64,000 nucleotides of DNA from Rhizobium tropici CIAT 899 (GTDB lineage: Bacteria; Pseudomonadota; Alphaproteobacteria; Rhizobiales; Rhizobiaceae). Under the pieces are notes generated by a model that did not search any database, had not been told where the DNA came from, and saw only the letters and a list, made by a program, of their open reading frames with translations. Shown piece after piece: positions 1-8,377 of this stretch. A program made the translations under genes and the position numbers. Each line of letters starts with the position of its first letter. Positions within the stretch are counted from its first letter, which is position 1. Where the stretch lies: assembly GCF_000330885.1 (NCBI RefSeq), contig NC_020059.1, positions 423,001-487,000 on the forward strand, written 5' to 3'.

Positions 1-89
1 TGTTCAAACCGATCGCGCCGCCGCAACCCGGAGACTTCCAGACCGGCGACGGCGAGACGGCGCGTTACTGCCAGAAGCGAGATGCTTAG
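1..89 (+). CDS. C-terminal fragment of an upstream gene (partial)
   Basis: An open frame enters from the left edge and ends at a TAG at 87-89. The visible 28 residues are polar and end in CQKRDA. No family can be recognised from so little. It would converge on the sulfatase gene ending at 142. Codon choice (mostly G or C in third position) fits coding DNA, but the fragment is too short to be sure it is a gene. Confidence 0.35.
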   Translation, partial: FKPIAPPQPGDFQTGDGETARYCQKRDA

Positions 90-141
90 CGCGCTTCATG
101 AAACCGCTCCAAGCTATTGCCATCAGTCCACCATCGAAATC

Positions 142-1656
142 CTATTCGCCTCGCGGATAGCGCTGATTTTCCTCCAGCACGTTGAGGTCCATATGGTTGC
201 GCATGTAGCGCTCCGACGCTTTCTGCAAGGGCTGATAGTCCCAGGGATAATAGGCGCCGTTGCGAAGGGCCGTGTAGACCACCCATCGCCGCGCCTGGCT
301 CTCGCGCACGGCAGCGTCGAAGCTTGAAAGATCCCAGCGCGCCATGGCCTGCGCCGTCAGTCTCTCCAGCGTTTCCGCATAGGCCGGGTTGCCTGCCAGA
401 TTGGTCAGCTCCTTCGGATCCTCCCTGAGGTCGAAGAGCATCGGCGGGTCCTTTTCGCAAAGGGTCAGCTTGTAATTGCCGTCGCGTAAGCCTACGAGCG
501 GTGCCTCGGAACCTTCCGCCGCATATTCCATGGGCACGGGGCTGCGGCTTCCGGTTCCACGAGCCAGCGGCGTCAGGTCCTCGCCATCGGTCCAGCGGCG
601 GAGCGATGCGATGTCGATCCCGGCAAGGGCTGCCAGCGTCGGAGTAACGTCCAGCGTCGAGACCGGCTGATCGATCCGCTTCGGCTGCCAGCCGGGGGCT
701 GCGATCATAAGCGGCACGCGGGCGGAACCTTCGAAGAAGTTCATCTTGAACCAGAGGCCTCGTTCGCCAAGCATGTCGCCATGATCCGAGACGAAGAGGA
801 TGATTGTGTTATCAGCCATGCGGCCGCGCTCGAGCGTCTCCAATATCTCGCCGATCTTCTCGTCGACATAGGAGATATTGGCGAAATAGCCGCGGCGTGC
901 ACGGCGAATCTGCTCCGGGGTGATGTCGAAGGCGGTGTGATCGCAGGCCTTCATCAGCCGCTGCGAATGCGGGTCCTGCCGCGCGAAGGGGATTTCGCCG
1001 ACTTCCGGATGAAGCGCCGGGCAATCCTCATACAGATCCCAGAAGCGGCGACGCGCGACATAAGGGTCGTGCGGATGGGTGAAGCTGACGGTCAGGCACC
1101 AGGGTCTTTCGTCTTGGCGGCGCGAGAGATCGTAGAGTTTGCGGGCGGCGTGATAGGCGACCTCGTCGTCATATTCCATCTGGTTGGTGATCTCGGCAGT
1201 GCCCGCGCCGGTCACCGAACCGAGATTGTGATACCACCAGTCGATGCGCTCCCCCGGCTTCGTATAATCAGGCGTCCAGCCGAAATCGGCAGGGTAGATG
1301 TCGGTCGTCAGCCGCTCCTCGAAGCCATGCATTTGATCCGGGCCGACGAAATGCATCTTGCCCGACAGCGCCGTCTGGTAGCCGGCGGCGCGCAGGTGGT
1401 GCGCAAAGGTCGGTATATCCGAGCAGAATTCGGCAGCATTGTCATAGACGCGCGTGCGGCTCGGCAGCTGCCCCGACATGAAGGAAGCGCGCGCCGGCGC
1501 ACAGAGCGGGCTTGCCGTATAGCTGTTGGCAAAGCGCACGGAGCGCTTCGCCAGAGCCTTCAGGACCGGAGCATGCAGAAACTCGGCCGGGCCGTCCGGG
1601 AAGAACGTGCCGTTGAACTGATCGACCATGAGGATGAGGATATTCGGGCGGGACAT
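142..1656 (-). CDS. betC: choline-sulfatase
   Basis: Predicted cytoplasmic sulfatase that hydrolyses choline-O-sulfate to choline and sulfate, feeding glycine-betaine synthesis or choline catabolism. The 504-residue protein begins with the alkaline-phosphatase-fold strand NILILMVDQ (Asp12 a likely metal ligand). It carries the sulfatase signature CAPAR at 52-56, whose Cys52 is the formylglycine precursor, and a second metal motif VSDHGD. The C-terminal tail around WDYQPLQKASERYMRNHMDL is typical of choline sulfatases rather than arylsulfatases. The start at 1656 is chosen because MSRPNIL begins the fold and GAGAAAG lies upstream; an extension to 1680 has no role in the family. A divergent LysR gene of the choline-sulfate type sits on the other side of the promoter region, which supports the substrate. 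betA/betB are not in the window. Confidence 0.9.
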   Translation of the reverse strand: MSRPNILILMVDQFNGTFFPDGPAEFLHAPVLKALAKRSVRFANSYTASPLCAPARASFMSGQLPSRTRVYDNAAEFCSDIPTFAHHLRAAGYQTALSGKMHFVGPDQMHGFEERLTTDIYPADFGWTPDYTKPGERIDWWYHNLGSVTGAGTAEITNQMEYDDEVAYHAARKLYDLSRRQDERPWCLTVSFTHPHDPYVARRRFWDLYEDCPALHPEVGEIPFARQDPHSQRLMKACDHTAFDITPEQIRRARRGYFANISYVDEKIGEILETLERGRMADNTIILFVSDHGDMLGERGLWFKMNFFEGSARVPLMIAAPGWQPKRIDQPVSTLDVTPTLAALAGIDIASLRRWTDGEDLTPLARGTGSRSPVPMEYAAEGSEAPLVGLRDGNYKLTLCEKDPPMLFDLREDPKELTNLAGNPAYAETLERLTAQAMARWDLSSFDAAVRESQARRWVVYTALRNGAYYPWDYQPLQKASERYMRNHMDLNVLEENQRYPRGE

Positions 1657-1676
1657 GCTTGTGTCTTTCTCGGAAA

Positions 1677-1808
1677 TCAAAGGCCGATGGCGGCTTTGAC
1701 GGCCTCAAGGCCGGGCTTGCCGTCGATAGTGGTGACGCCGGCAAACCAGGGCGTCAAGGCGTATTGAAGCGCGCCGACGGTCGGTCGACCCATTGCTGAC
1801 ATGCGCAT
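1677..1808 (-). CDS. 43-residue ORF ahead of betC, unknown
   Basis: A short frame of 43 codons lies between the divergent promoter region and betC, ending 20 bases before the betC start. It has a convincing ribosome-binding site (AGAGGGAA about 10 bases before the ATG) and coding-like third positions. The sequence begins MRMSAMGRPT and ends KPGLEAVKAAIGL. It has no signal peptide or known motif. It may be a translated leader peptide, or the two ends of a larger gene joined by an internal deletion; a substrate-binding-protein gene often sits here in related betC loci (from memory). I cannot decide between these. Confidence 0.4.
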   Translation of the reverse strand: MRMSAMGRPTVGALQYALTPWFAGVTTIDGKPGLEAVKAAIGL

Positions 1809-1907
1809 GACGATGGTTCCCTCTTGTCATTGGATTATTTTATTGAACATCACTAGAGTTCGCGCTGTGAAGCAGGCATTTTTCGATAGATGCCAAAAGG
1901 AAATTTT

Positions 1908-2810
1908 ATGGCTGAACGTTTGGTGGATCTCGGCTGGCTGAGAATCTTTCTGGAAGTCGGGCGCTCCGGCAGCCTGTCTGCCGCAGCCTCCGCTCTTGGT
2001 CTGACACAGCCCGCCGTCAGCTATCAGATCCGCCGTATCGAAGAGCAGATGGGCGTGTCTCTGTTTCACCGCCAGCATCGCGGTGTCGTGCTCTCGCCCG
2101 AGGGGCAGCGCCTCTTCGAAATCGTCGAAAAGTCGGTTGGCGGCGTCGATAATCTGGTGCGCAGCTTCCGCGTCGAGGCGGAGCGCCCGTCCGTTCGTTT
2201 GCGCACCGACTATGCCTTTTCCGCTCTCTGGCTCATTCCCCGCATGCACGCGTTCCGGCTCCTCTATCCGGAAGTCGATATCCAGATCGTCGCCACGCAG
2301 CGGCCGGATCGCGGCACCCCGGAAAGTGGCGATATCGCGGTCTTCTTCGGGACACGCAACGAGTTCGGTGCGCGCGCAACGCTGCTTCTGCCAGAGAAGG
2401 TCGTGCCGATCTGCACTAGAGGTTTTGCAGAGCGGCACGGTCCATTCACCGATCCCTCGCAGCTTGCCGGCACCACGCTTGTTCACCTCGATTCGGAAAT
2501 GCCGTCGCCATGGTTCGACTGGCAGAGCTATCTTGCCGCCTTCGGCATTGCCCGGGATGCCTATGCTGGCCGCGGCGACCTGCGCTTCAACACCTACTCG
2601 CTCGTCGTGCAGGCAGCCCTCAGCGAACAGGGCGTCGCCATCGGCTGGATGGGCCTCGTCGATTCCCTGCTTGCCGCCCGGACGCTGGTGACGGTGGGTC
2701 CCATGCTGGAGGCGCCGGAGCGAGGTTACTGGCTGCTGCCGCCGGCCAACGCAAACCCGGAGGCGGAGCAGCTGGCGCAATGGCTGCTTGCCGAAGCCGC
2801 CACCGGATGA
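1908..2810 (+). CDS. LysR-family regulator, choline-sulfate-utilisation type
   Basis: Transcription factor of 300 residues with an N-terminal winged helix-turn-helix (about residues 7-66, AAASALGLTQPAVSYQIRRI) and a periplasmic-binding-like effector domain. It closely resembles the LysR subgroup found divergently beside choline sulfatase genes, so choline sulfate or choline is the likely inducer. The ATG at 1908 is preferred over an in-frame ATG at 1890 because AAGGAAA lies just before it and inside the longer version. The 99 bases between it and the 43-codon leftward frame must hold both promoters. It converges on otsA with a 10-base gap. Confidence 0.85.
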   Translation: MAERLVDLGWLRIFLEVGRSGSLSAAASALGLTQPAVSYQIRRIEEQMGVSLFHRQHRGVVLSPEGQRLFEIVEKSVGGVDNLVRSFRVEAERPSVRLRTDYAFSALWLIPRMHAFRLLYPEVDIQIVATQRPDRGTPESGDIAVFFGTRNEFGARATLLLPEKVVPICTRGFAERHGPFTDPSQLAGTTLVHLDSEMPSPWFDWQSYLAAFGIARDAYAGRGDLRFNTYSLVVQAALSEQGVAIGWMGLVDSLLAARTLVTVGPMLEAPERGYWLLPPANANPEAEQLAQWLLAEAATG

Positions 2811-2820
2811 TGATCATGCT

Positions 2821-4197
2821 TTATTCCGCCGTAAGATCGGCAAGAAAGGTCTCGCACCAGCGCGATACGTCATTTTCGAGGAGATAATCCATCATGCCGC
2901 GCCAGCGCTCCTGCCGCTCCTGCAGCGGCATGTTGATGGCCCGGGCCAGCGCATTGGCGGTGCCGTCGACATCGTAGGGATTGACCAGCAGAGCGCCTTT
3001 CAGCTTGCGCGCCGCGCCGGCAAAGCGCGAGAGCACCAGCACGCCCGGGTTTTCAGAGTCTTGCGCCGCGACATATTCCTTGGCGACCAGGTTCATGCCG
3101 TCGCGTAGCGGCGTCACCAGCCCGACCTTGGCGAGCCGATAGAGGCCCGCCAGGATCGGGCGGCTGATCGAGCGATTGATATAGCGGATCGGCACCCAGT
3201 CGACCGTGCCGATCGCGCCGTTGACCCGGCCGGCCTGTTCGGCAACCGCATTCTGCATCGCCTCGTATTCCGGCACTTCCGAGCGGGATTTCGGCGTGAT
3301 CTGCAGATAGGTGATGCTGCGTTGGTGGGCGGGATTGTTGGTGATGAAGCGTTCGAAGGCATCGATGCGCTGCGTGATGCCCTTGGAATAATCGAGCCGG
3401 TCGACGCCGAGGATCAGGTCGCGGCCTTCGATGCTTTGGCGCACTTTCTGCACCATGCTGTGCGACGCTGCCTTGCGGGCGAATTCGGCAAAGCCCGCCG
3501 TCTCGATACCGATCGAATAGGCGCCGCCGCGAAAATCATGGCCGTGAGCGCTGAAATGGCCCGGACTTTTCTCGATGCCCATCCCCTCGCGCTTCAGGCA
3601 GCCCGCGAAGTTTTCCAGATCGTAATCGGTTTGGAAGCCAAGGAGATCGTAGGAGGAGAGGCCGCGCATGATCTCCTCATGCACCGGCATGGCGAGCACG
3701 ACATCCGCCGGCGGCCAGGGAATATGCAGGAAGAAGCCGATGCGGTTCTTCAGGCCCATCTGCCGCAGCTCTGCTGCAAGCGGGATGAGATGATAGTCAT
3801 GTACCCAAATGATGTCGTCGGGTTCGATCAGGGGTGCCAGCCGATGGGCAAAGAAGCGATTGACGCGGAAATAGCCGGTCATTTCCTTGCGGGCATATTC
3901 GGCGAGATCGAGCCGGTAATGGCAGATCGGCCACAGCACGCGGTTGGCAAAGCCCTGATAATATTCCTCGACATCGGTCTGGGTCAGATCGGTGAGCGCA
4001 TAGGTGATATTGCCGTCCTGCGTCATCTGCAGCGGTTCAGGCTCTGCGTCGCCGCTCGATTTGCCGGACCAGCCCATCCAGATGCCGCCGCGCTCGGCGA
4101 GCGCCGCCTGCAGCGCCACCGCAAGGCCGCCGGCCGCCGCGGCGCCTTTGTGGTCGGGTACGGAAACACGATTAGAAACAATGATCAGTCGACTCAC
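2821..4197 (-). CDS. otsA: trehalose-6-phosphate synthase (UDP-forming)
   Basis: Glycosyltransferase family 20 enzyme that joins UDP-glucose and glucose-6-phosphate to trehalose-6-phosphate, for osmoprotection and desiccation tolerance. The 458-residue length is normal. Visible family motifs are SNRVS near the start, GGLAVAL, the substrate-binding WVHDYHL, DRLDYSKGI for phosphate and UDP contacts, and RDGMNLVAKEY near the C-terminus. It lies 47 bases downstream of otsB on the same strand, so the two are probably co-transcribed in the order otsB-otsA. It has no fused phosphatase domain, consistent with the separate otsB. Confidence 0.95.
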   Translation of the reverse strand: MSRLIIVSNRVSVPDHKGAAAAGGLAVALQAALAERGGIWMGWSGKSSGDAEPEPLQMTQDGNITYALTDLTQTDVEEYYQGFANRVLWPICHYRLDLAEYARKEMTGYFRVNRFFAHRLAPLIEPDDIIWVHDYHLIPLAAELRQMGLKNRIGFFLHIPWPPADVVLAMPVHEEIMRGLSSYDLLGFQTDYDLENFAGCLKREGMGIEKSPGHFSAHGHDFRGGAYSIGIETAGFAEFARKAASHSMVQKVRQSIEGRDLILGVDRLDYSKGITQRIDAFERFITNNPAHQRSITYLQITPKSRSEVPEYEAMQNAVAEQAGRVNGAIGTVDWVPIRYINRSISRPILAGLYRLAKVGLVTPLRDGMNLVAKEYVAAQDSENPGVLVLSRFAGAARKLKGALLVNPYDVDGTANALARAINMPLQERQERWRGMMDYLLENDVSRWCETFLADLTAE

Positions 4198-4244
4198 GAA
4201 TTCTTCCTTTCGAGAAGGCTGGGAGACATCGCCATGATCGAAAA

Positions 4245-5039
4245 TTACTTGACGAGCGTTCCCAGCACGTCCCTTAAACGCGCAGGTGAGCCAATGGATG
4301 CACGTGCCAGTGTTTTTCCGTTGGCATCGCCGATGCGCACGGATTGGCCGCCGAGACGGTTGGCGGCGGCAAACATCGTCTCGTCGGTCACGTCGTCGCC
4401 GATCGCGACCGGACGGCGTCCTTCGAACGGCGCTTCTGACAGGAACGTCTCGACGGCATGTCCCTTGCTGGCGTGAGCAGGGCAGATTTCGATCACCATC
4501 TTGCCGCGCTGCAGGTTCCAGTCGGGACCGGCTTCCTCCAGATGGCGCTGCATGATTTCGCCGATCTCAGCCTCGTATGCGGGGGCATGGCGGAAATGGA
4601 CCGCGACGGCCGCCCCCTTGTCCTCGACGATGGCGCCGGGCCAGGCTTGGGCCTCATATGCAATGGTCTGCTTCATCGCCTGAAAGGCGGGCGGAATATG
4701 CGCCCGCCGCAGCCGTCCGGCCGCATCACGCCGTTCTGCGCCATGGAGGCCTGCGACGGGAAAGCGGAAGGGTGCAAAAAGGGGATCGACGAATTCGATG
4801 GCGCGGCCGGTGACCAAGGCCAGCGCGCCGCCAAGCTGGCGGGAAAGCGCATGCAGCGTGCCGGGGAGATAGTCGGGCACGACAATCGCTTCCGGCCTTT
4901 CGGCGAGATCGAGCAGGGTTCCGTCGATATCGAGGAATAAGGCCCAGTCCTGCGGATACAATGAGAGTGCGGTAAGGGCCGGCTCGTTGAGCGGCCTCGG
5001 CTTGGCTTCGCCCTGTTCGGGCTGTTCCTGAGAAGACAT
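4245..5039 (-). CDS. otsB: trehalose-6-phosphate phosphatase
   Basis: HAD-superfamily phosphatase that removes phosphate from trehalose-6-phosphate. Residues around 35-45 give the nucleophile motif LDIDGTLLDL (first Asp nucleophile, second acid/base), and IGDDVTDE near the C-terminus is the metal-binding motif IV. The length of 264 residues is typical. The ribosome-binding site is weak. A leftward terminator-like hairpin ends only about 55 bases before the start, so transcription of otsBA may depend on read-through from the structured region upstream or on a promoter squeezed into that gap. Confidence 0.93.
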   Translation of the reverse strand: MSSQEQPEQGEAKPRPLNEPALTALSLYPQDWALFLDIDGTLLDLAERPEAIVVPDYLPGTLHALSRQLGGALALVTGRAIEFVDPLFAPFRFPVAGLHGAERRDAAGRLRRAHIPPAFQAMKQTIAYEAQAWPGAIVEDKGAAVAVHFRHAPAYEAEIGEIMQRHLEEAGPDWNLQRGKMVIEICPAHASKGHAVETFLSEAPFEGRRPVAIGDDVTDETMFAAANRLGGQSVRIGDANGKTLARASIGSPARLRDVLGTLVK

Positions 5040-5093
5040 GCTGGGTTAGCTAAGGCGCTCTTCCCGTTTGGCAAGGAAAAAAACGAACTGCTG

Positions 5094-5124
5094 AAAATCA
5101 AAAGGGGCCGCCTTAAGCGACCCC
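5094..5124 (-). terminator. intrinsic terminator upstream of otsB
   Basis: On the minus strand GGGGTCGC, a TTAAG loop and GCGGCCCC form an 8-bp stem with one G-T pair, followed by TTTTGATTTT. It points towards otsB. Only the 24-codon ORF lies upstream of it in this direction, so it is either the end of a small RNA gene or an attenuator for otsBA. Confidence 0.65.
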
Positions 5125-5181
5125 CCATGAGCTTTGGCCCGTAACTGGCCTGAAGCGGCGAACGCTTCGGGAAGGTGTTGG

Positions 5182-5256
5182 TCAGAGCGAGGGCTGCCTC
5201 GCAACGTTCACAACCATTTCCATGCCGTATACAAAGACCGAAATCTCACTAGACAT
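5182..5256 (-). CDS. 24-residue ORF with an extreme ribosome-binding site
   Basis: A leftward frame starting MSSEISVFVYGMEM and ending at a TGA at 5182-5184. Its leader AAAGGAAGGTGATCCA is almost fully complementary to the 3' end of 16S rRNA (AGGTGATCC is an unbroken 9-base match), with good spacing to the ATG. Between its stop and the terminator at 5094-5124 there is a 6-bp hairpin (5152-5168, GAAGCG/CGCTTC). The peptide has no known motif and no run of one amino acid that would suggest classical attenuation. It could be a true small protein, or the match could be a ribosome-binding decoy inside a small RNA. Confidence 0.45.
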   Translation of the reverse strand: MSSEISVFVYGMEMVVNVARQPSL

Positions 5257-5589
5257 TGGATCACCTTCCTTTCGTTACGTTTCAGACAAGCTAAACGTAG
5301 CTCAAATTTGGCTTGATGCAAGAGGCACGGTCTCTGAGAGCTTCACACTTATTGTCGCATGGAAATGCGTGCGCTCGACTAACCCCGCAGAAAAGCCTTA
5401 TGACATCGGGCTTCACGAAGAAAATGTTGCGACGCCAAACGTGATCGGACGACGCGTCGAATATCTATCATCCTGCGCTGCAGACGATGGAAAATTAAGA
5501 CTTTATTACCCATTCCGCGTAAACAATCGTCCTAGATTTGCCATTCTCCCGCGGGACAGGAAGACAGCGGGAATCGGAGAGAAAGACGC
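5257..5589. other. gene-poor gap between the small ORF and the amidotransferase gene
   Basis: This stretch has visibly lower GC than its neighbours. It must contain a leftward promoter for the small ORF/terminator unit and a rightward promoter for the amidotransferase gene. A rightward frame (5222-5665) crosses it, but its codon use is unlike local genes and it overlaps the real gene, so I do not call it. No confident promoter can be pinned down. Confidence 0.5.
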
Positions 5590-6405
5590 ATGTGTCGCTG
5601 GGCAGCCTATCGTGGAGACCCCCTCTATCTGGAGGAGCTGGTATCTTCGCCTGCCCACTCCCTGATCGAACAATCCCATTGCGCCACGCGTGCCAAGACG
5701 GCGACCAACGGTGATGGTTTCGGCATCGCCTGGTATGGCAATCGGCCGGAACCGGGCCGTTACCGCGATATCCTGCCGGCCTGGTCCGACTGCAATCTGA
5801 AGAGCCTGGCGCGGCAGATCCGCTCGCCGCTCTTTCTTGCCCATGTCCGCGCGGCTACCGGCGGCGGCACACGCCGCGACAATTGCCATCCCTTCGTCTT
5901 CGAAAACTGGTCGTTCCAGCACAATGGCCAGATTTCCAATTTCGACCGCCTGCGCCGGCCGATGGAAGCCATGCTCGACGACCGGCTGTTTCATGCCCGC
6001 AGCGGCACGACCGATTCCGAGCTCCTGTTCCTGCTGGCGATGCAGTTCGGCCTGGCGACCAATCCGATTGCGGCGATCGCTCAGACCATCGGCTTCGTCG
6101 AAGGCCTTTCAATCCATCTAACAGGCTCGGTGCTGGTGCGCTTCACAGCAGCCTTTTCCGACGGCAAGTCGCTCTTCGCCATCCGCTATGCGACCGACCG
6201 CAAGGCGCCGACGCTTTATGCCTCGCCGGTCGGCGCGGGATACTGCCTCGTGTCGGAACCGCTGAACGACGACATCGATGCCTGGCGCGAAATTCCCGAT
6301 GGCAGCGCCGTTCTGATCGACGATACCGGCGTCCATGTCACGCCCTTCCAGCCGGAAGAGCACGCATCCGCAGAGCGCCAGCCGATAGCCGTTATCCCTG
6401 CGTAA
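5590..6405 (+). CDS. class II glutamine amidotransferase (YafJ/EgtC-like)
   Basis: N-terminal-nucleophile amidohydrolase of 271 residues. Cys2, exposed after removal of Met1, is the expected catalytic residue (MCRWAAYRG). Further class II motifs are NGDGFGIAWY, LAHVRAATGG and FQHNGQISNF, which form the glutaminase pocket. No synthase domain follows, so this is a stand-alone glutaminase-type protein as in YafJ and EgtC. Its substrate is unknown. EgtC trims gamma-glutamyl groups in ergothioneine synthesis, but egtB and egtD are not nearby, so that role is not supported here. It converges on coaBC with a 14-base overlap. Confidence 0.82.
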   Translation: MCRWAAYRGDPLYLEELVSSPAHSLIEQSHCATRAKTATNGDGFGIAWYGNRPEPGRYRDILPAWSDCNLKSLARQIRSPLFLAHVRAATGGGTRRDNCHPFVFENWSFQHNGQISNFDRLRRPMEAMLDDRLFHARSGTTDSELLFLLAMQFGLATNPIAAIAQTIGFVEGLSIHLTGSVLVRFTAAFSDGKSLFAIRYATDRKAPTLYASPVGAGYCLVSEPLNDDIDAWREIPDGSAVLIDDTGVHVTPFQPEEHASAERQPIAVIPA

Positions 6406-7603
6406 ACTGAGCTGATATCAGCGCCGCGAGCCGCACGGCCACTTCATCCTTGTCGAGATCGGGCCACTGTTCAACCCCGGCGTGGCTGATGATCTTCACC
6501 CTGTTTCTTGTGCCGCCCATGATGCCGGTTGCGGGCGAGACGTCGTTGGCGACGATGAAGTCGGCGCCCTTGCGCTCCAGCTTCGCGCGGGCATTGCTCT
6601 CCACATCCTGCGTTTCGGCGGCAAAGCCGATCACGAGTTTCGGCCGCTGCGTGTGATGTCCCACAGTCTTCAAGATGTCGGGGTTTTCCGTGAGCGCCAG
6701 CGTCGGAATCGATTCGCCGGGATGCTTCTTGATCTTCTGGTCCGATGCGGAAGCGACGCGCCAGTCGGCAACTGCGGCCACCATCACGGCGATATCGGCG
6801 GGAAGGGCCGCAAGCACCGCGTCGCGCATCTCATCCGCCCGCTCGACATGGATGACGTTGAGACCGACCGGATCGGATATGGTGACCGGGCCGGAGACGA
6901 GCGTGACGTCGGCGCCGAGTGCCGCAAGGGCCGCGGCAATCGCATGACCCTGCCGTCCCGACGAGCGGTTGGCGATATAGCGCACGGGGTCGATCGGTTC
7001 ATGTGTCGGCCCGGAGGTCACGACCGCCTTCTTGCCGGCCAGCGGCTTGGCGCCGTCATCCAGCCGTCGCTCGACAGCCGCAACGATATCGAGCGGCTCC
7101 GCCATCCGTCCTGCGCCGGCCTCGCCGCTTTCGGCCATTTCGCCGGTCACCGGACCCACAAAGGCGATGCTGTCACCGCGCAGGGTTTCGATATTCCGCC
7201 TGGTCGCCGGATGCGCCCACATCTTCGGGTTCATGGCGGGGGCGACAAGAACGGGCCGGTCGGTGGCGAGCAATATGGTCGAAGCGAGATCGTCGGCCAG
7301 CCCGTTTGCCATCTTGGCGAGGAGATCGGCGGTGGCTGGCGCGATCAGCACGAGATCGCAGTCGCGCGCCAGCCTGATATGGCCGACATCCTGCTCGTCC
7401 TGCCGTGAAAACAGATCGGTGAAAACATGATCGGCGGCAAGCGCGCCGACGGCAAGCGGCGTGATGAACTGCTGTGCGCCCGATGTCATGACGGGCCGCA
7501 CGCTTGCGCCGCGCTCGCGCAGCCGGCGAATGAGATCGAGGCTCTTATAGGCCGCGATGCCGCCGGAGATGATGAGAAGGATGCGCTTATCCGCGAGAAC
7601 CAT
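6392..7603 (-). CDS. coaBC: bifunctional phosphopantothenoylcysteine decarboxylase / phosphopantothenate-cysteine ligase
   Basis: Two consecutive steps of coenzyme A synthesis. The N-terminal half (about 1-185) is the flavoprotein CoaC decarboxylase, with GGIAAYKSLDLIRRL and the substrate-recognition loop PAMNPKMW. The C-terminal half (about 186-403) is the CoaB ligase, with TSGPTHEPIDPVRYIANRSS for nucleotide binding. The length of 403 residues is normal for the fused bacterial protein. It is monocistronic here, with about 230 bases separating it from the divergent exported-protein gene. Confidence 0.95.
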   Translation of the reverse strand: MVLADKRILLIISGGIAAYKSLDLIRRLRERGASVRPVMTSGAQQFITPLAVGALAADHVFTDLFSRQDEQDVGHIRLARDCDLVLIAPATADLLAKMANGLADDLASTILLATDRPVLVAPAMNPKMWAHPATRRNIETLRGDSIAFVGPVTGEMAESGEAGAGRMAEPLDIVAAVERRLDDGAKPLAGKKAVVTSGPTHEPIDPVRYIANRSSGRQGHAIAAALAALGADVTLVSGPVTISDPVGLNVIHVERADEMRDAVLAALPADIAVMVAAVADWRVASASDQKIKKHPGESIPTLALTENPDILKTVGHHTQRPKLVIGFAAETQDVESNARAKLERKGADFIVANDVSPATGIMGGTRNRVKIISHAGVEQWPDLDKDEVAVRLAALISAQFTQG

Positions 7604-7830
7604 GCCTGAACCCGTCGCCTGTTCTTTTATTGATTAGCCTAAGCCTTTGGTGTGTCATAGGCAATCGTCGCGTGCTTCCATCGAGTTCGGCGTGTCGGTG
7701 ATTGCGACGCGGGTGAGCGGATTTTCCGCTATTTGCAGCCAATGGTCACGTCGGCATCACTAACTTGTCATTTGCGGGCATCTTCGCCCTCGACAAAAGT
7801 GAATGTGTTAACGACCAAAGGAGCAACGCC

Positions 7831-8286
7831 TTGAAACTGATGAAAGTCGCTGTCATCGCCCTACCGATCCTGGCTGCCGCCGTGCCGGCCTTTGCCGAAC
7901 GTGCCTACTCGCCGCAGGAGCTGAAGAACAAGGAGATCGTTCTGGATTTCTACCAGAAGGCGCTGAACGACAAGGATTTCGACGCGGCTTCCAAGTATCT
8001 CGGCAAATACATCCAGCACAATCCTCTTGCCGCCGATGGGCCCGAAGGCCTGCGCGGTTTCCTCGAATACCTGAAAAAGAACTACCCGCAGTCGAAGAGC
8101 GAGATCAAGCGCGTGATGGTCGACGGCGATTATGTAATCCTTCGCGTCCACGCCGTTCGCCAGCCGGGCGACCGCGGCAGCGCCATCGTCGATATCTTTC
8201 GGGTGGAGGACAACAAGATCCAGGAACACTGGGATTCGGTGCAGCCGATCCCCGAGACGTCGAAGAATGATAATACGATGTTCTGA
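7831..8286 (+). CDS. exported SnoaL/NTF2-like protein
   Basis: A 151-residue protein with a typical Sec signal peptide (KLMKVAVIALPILAAAVPAFA, with cleavage likely after AFA). A single NTF2-like fold of the SnoaL polyketide-cyclase type follows: DFYQKALNDKDFDAASKYL, YIQHNPLAADGPEG and the C-terminal IVDIFRVEDNKIQEHWD. Proteins of this type are usually annotated only as nuclear transport factor 2 family. The substrate is unknown. I prefer the TTG at 7831 because AAAGGAG ends 7 bases before it; an in-frame ATG at 7840 is possible. Monocistronic. Confidence 0.78.
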   Translation: MKLMKVAVIALPILAAAVPAFAERAYSPQELKNKEIVLDFYQKALNDKDFDAASKYLGKYIQHNPLAADGPEGLRGFLEYLKKNYPQSKSEIKRVMVDGDYVILRVHAVRQPGDRGSAIVDIFRVEDNKIQEHWDSVQPIPETSKNDNTMF

Positions 8287-8337
8287 GTGGAGGGGCCGCC
8301 AGGGAAGTAGGATCCGCGGCCCGTCCTTATTCATTCA

Positions 8338-8362
8338 AAGCATTCCGACGCGATAAATGCTT
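8338..8362. repeat. short inverted repeat
   Basis: AAGCATT (8338-8344) and AATGCTT (8356-8362) form a perfect 7-bp inverted repeat between two convergent genes. There is no following T-run on either strand, so a standard intrinsic terminator is not shown, though it may serve as a bidirectional stop. Confidence 0.4.
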
Positions 8363-8377
8363 CGGCTAAGCACTCGG

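Noticed and set aside
781..1767. 328-codon rightward frame opposite betC
   Set aside because: It is the antisense shadow of a high-GC gene with clear sulfatase motifs. Similar long antisense frames opposite otsA, the hydratase, tme and glnD were rejected for the same reason.
5254..5275. Resemblance of the + strand to the 3' end of 16S rRNA (GGATCACCT region)
   Set aside because: The similarity stops after about 15 bases with one inserted base, and no rRNA body precedes it. It is the mirror of a strong ribosome-binding site on the other strand, not an rRNA fragment.
5222..5665. 147-codon rightward frame upstream of the amidotransferase gene
   Set aside because: Codon use is unlike the surrounding genes, it overlaps the start of a clear gene in another frame, and it runs antisense to the small ORF with the strong ribosome-binding site.
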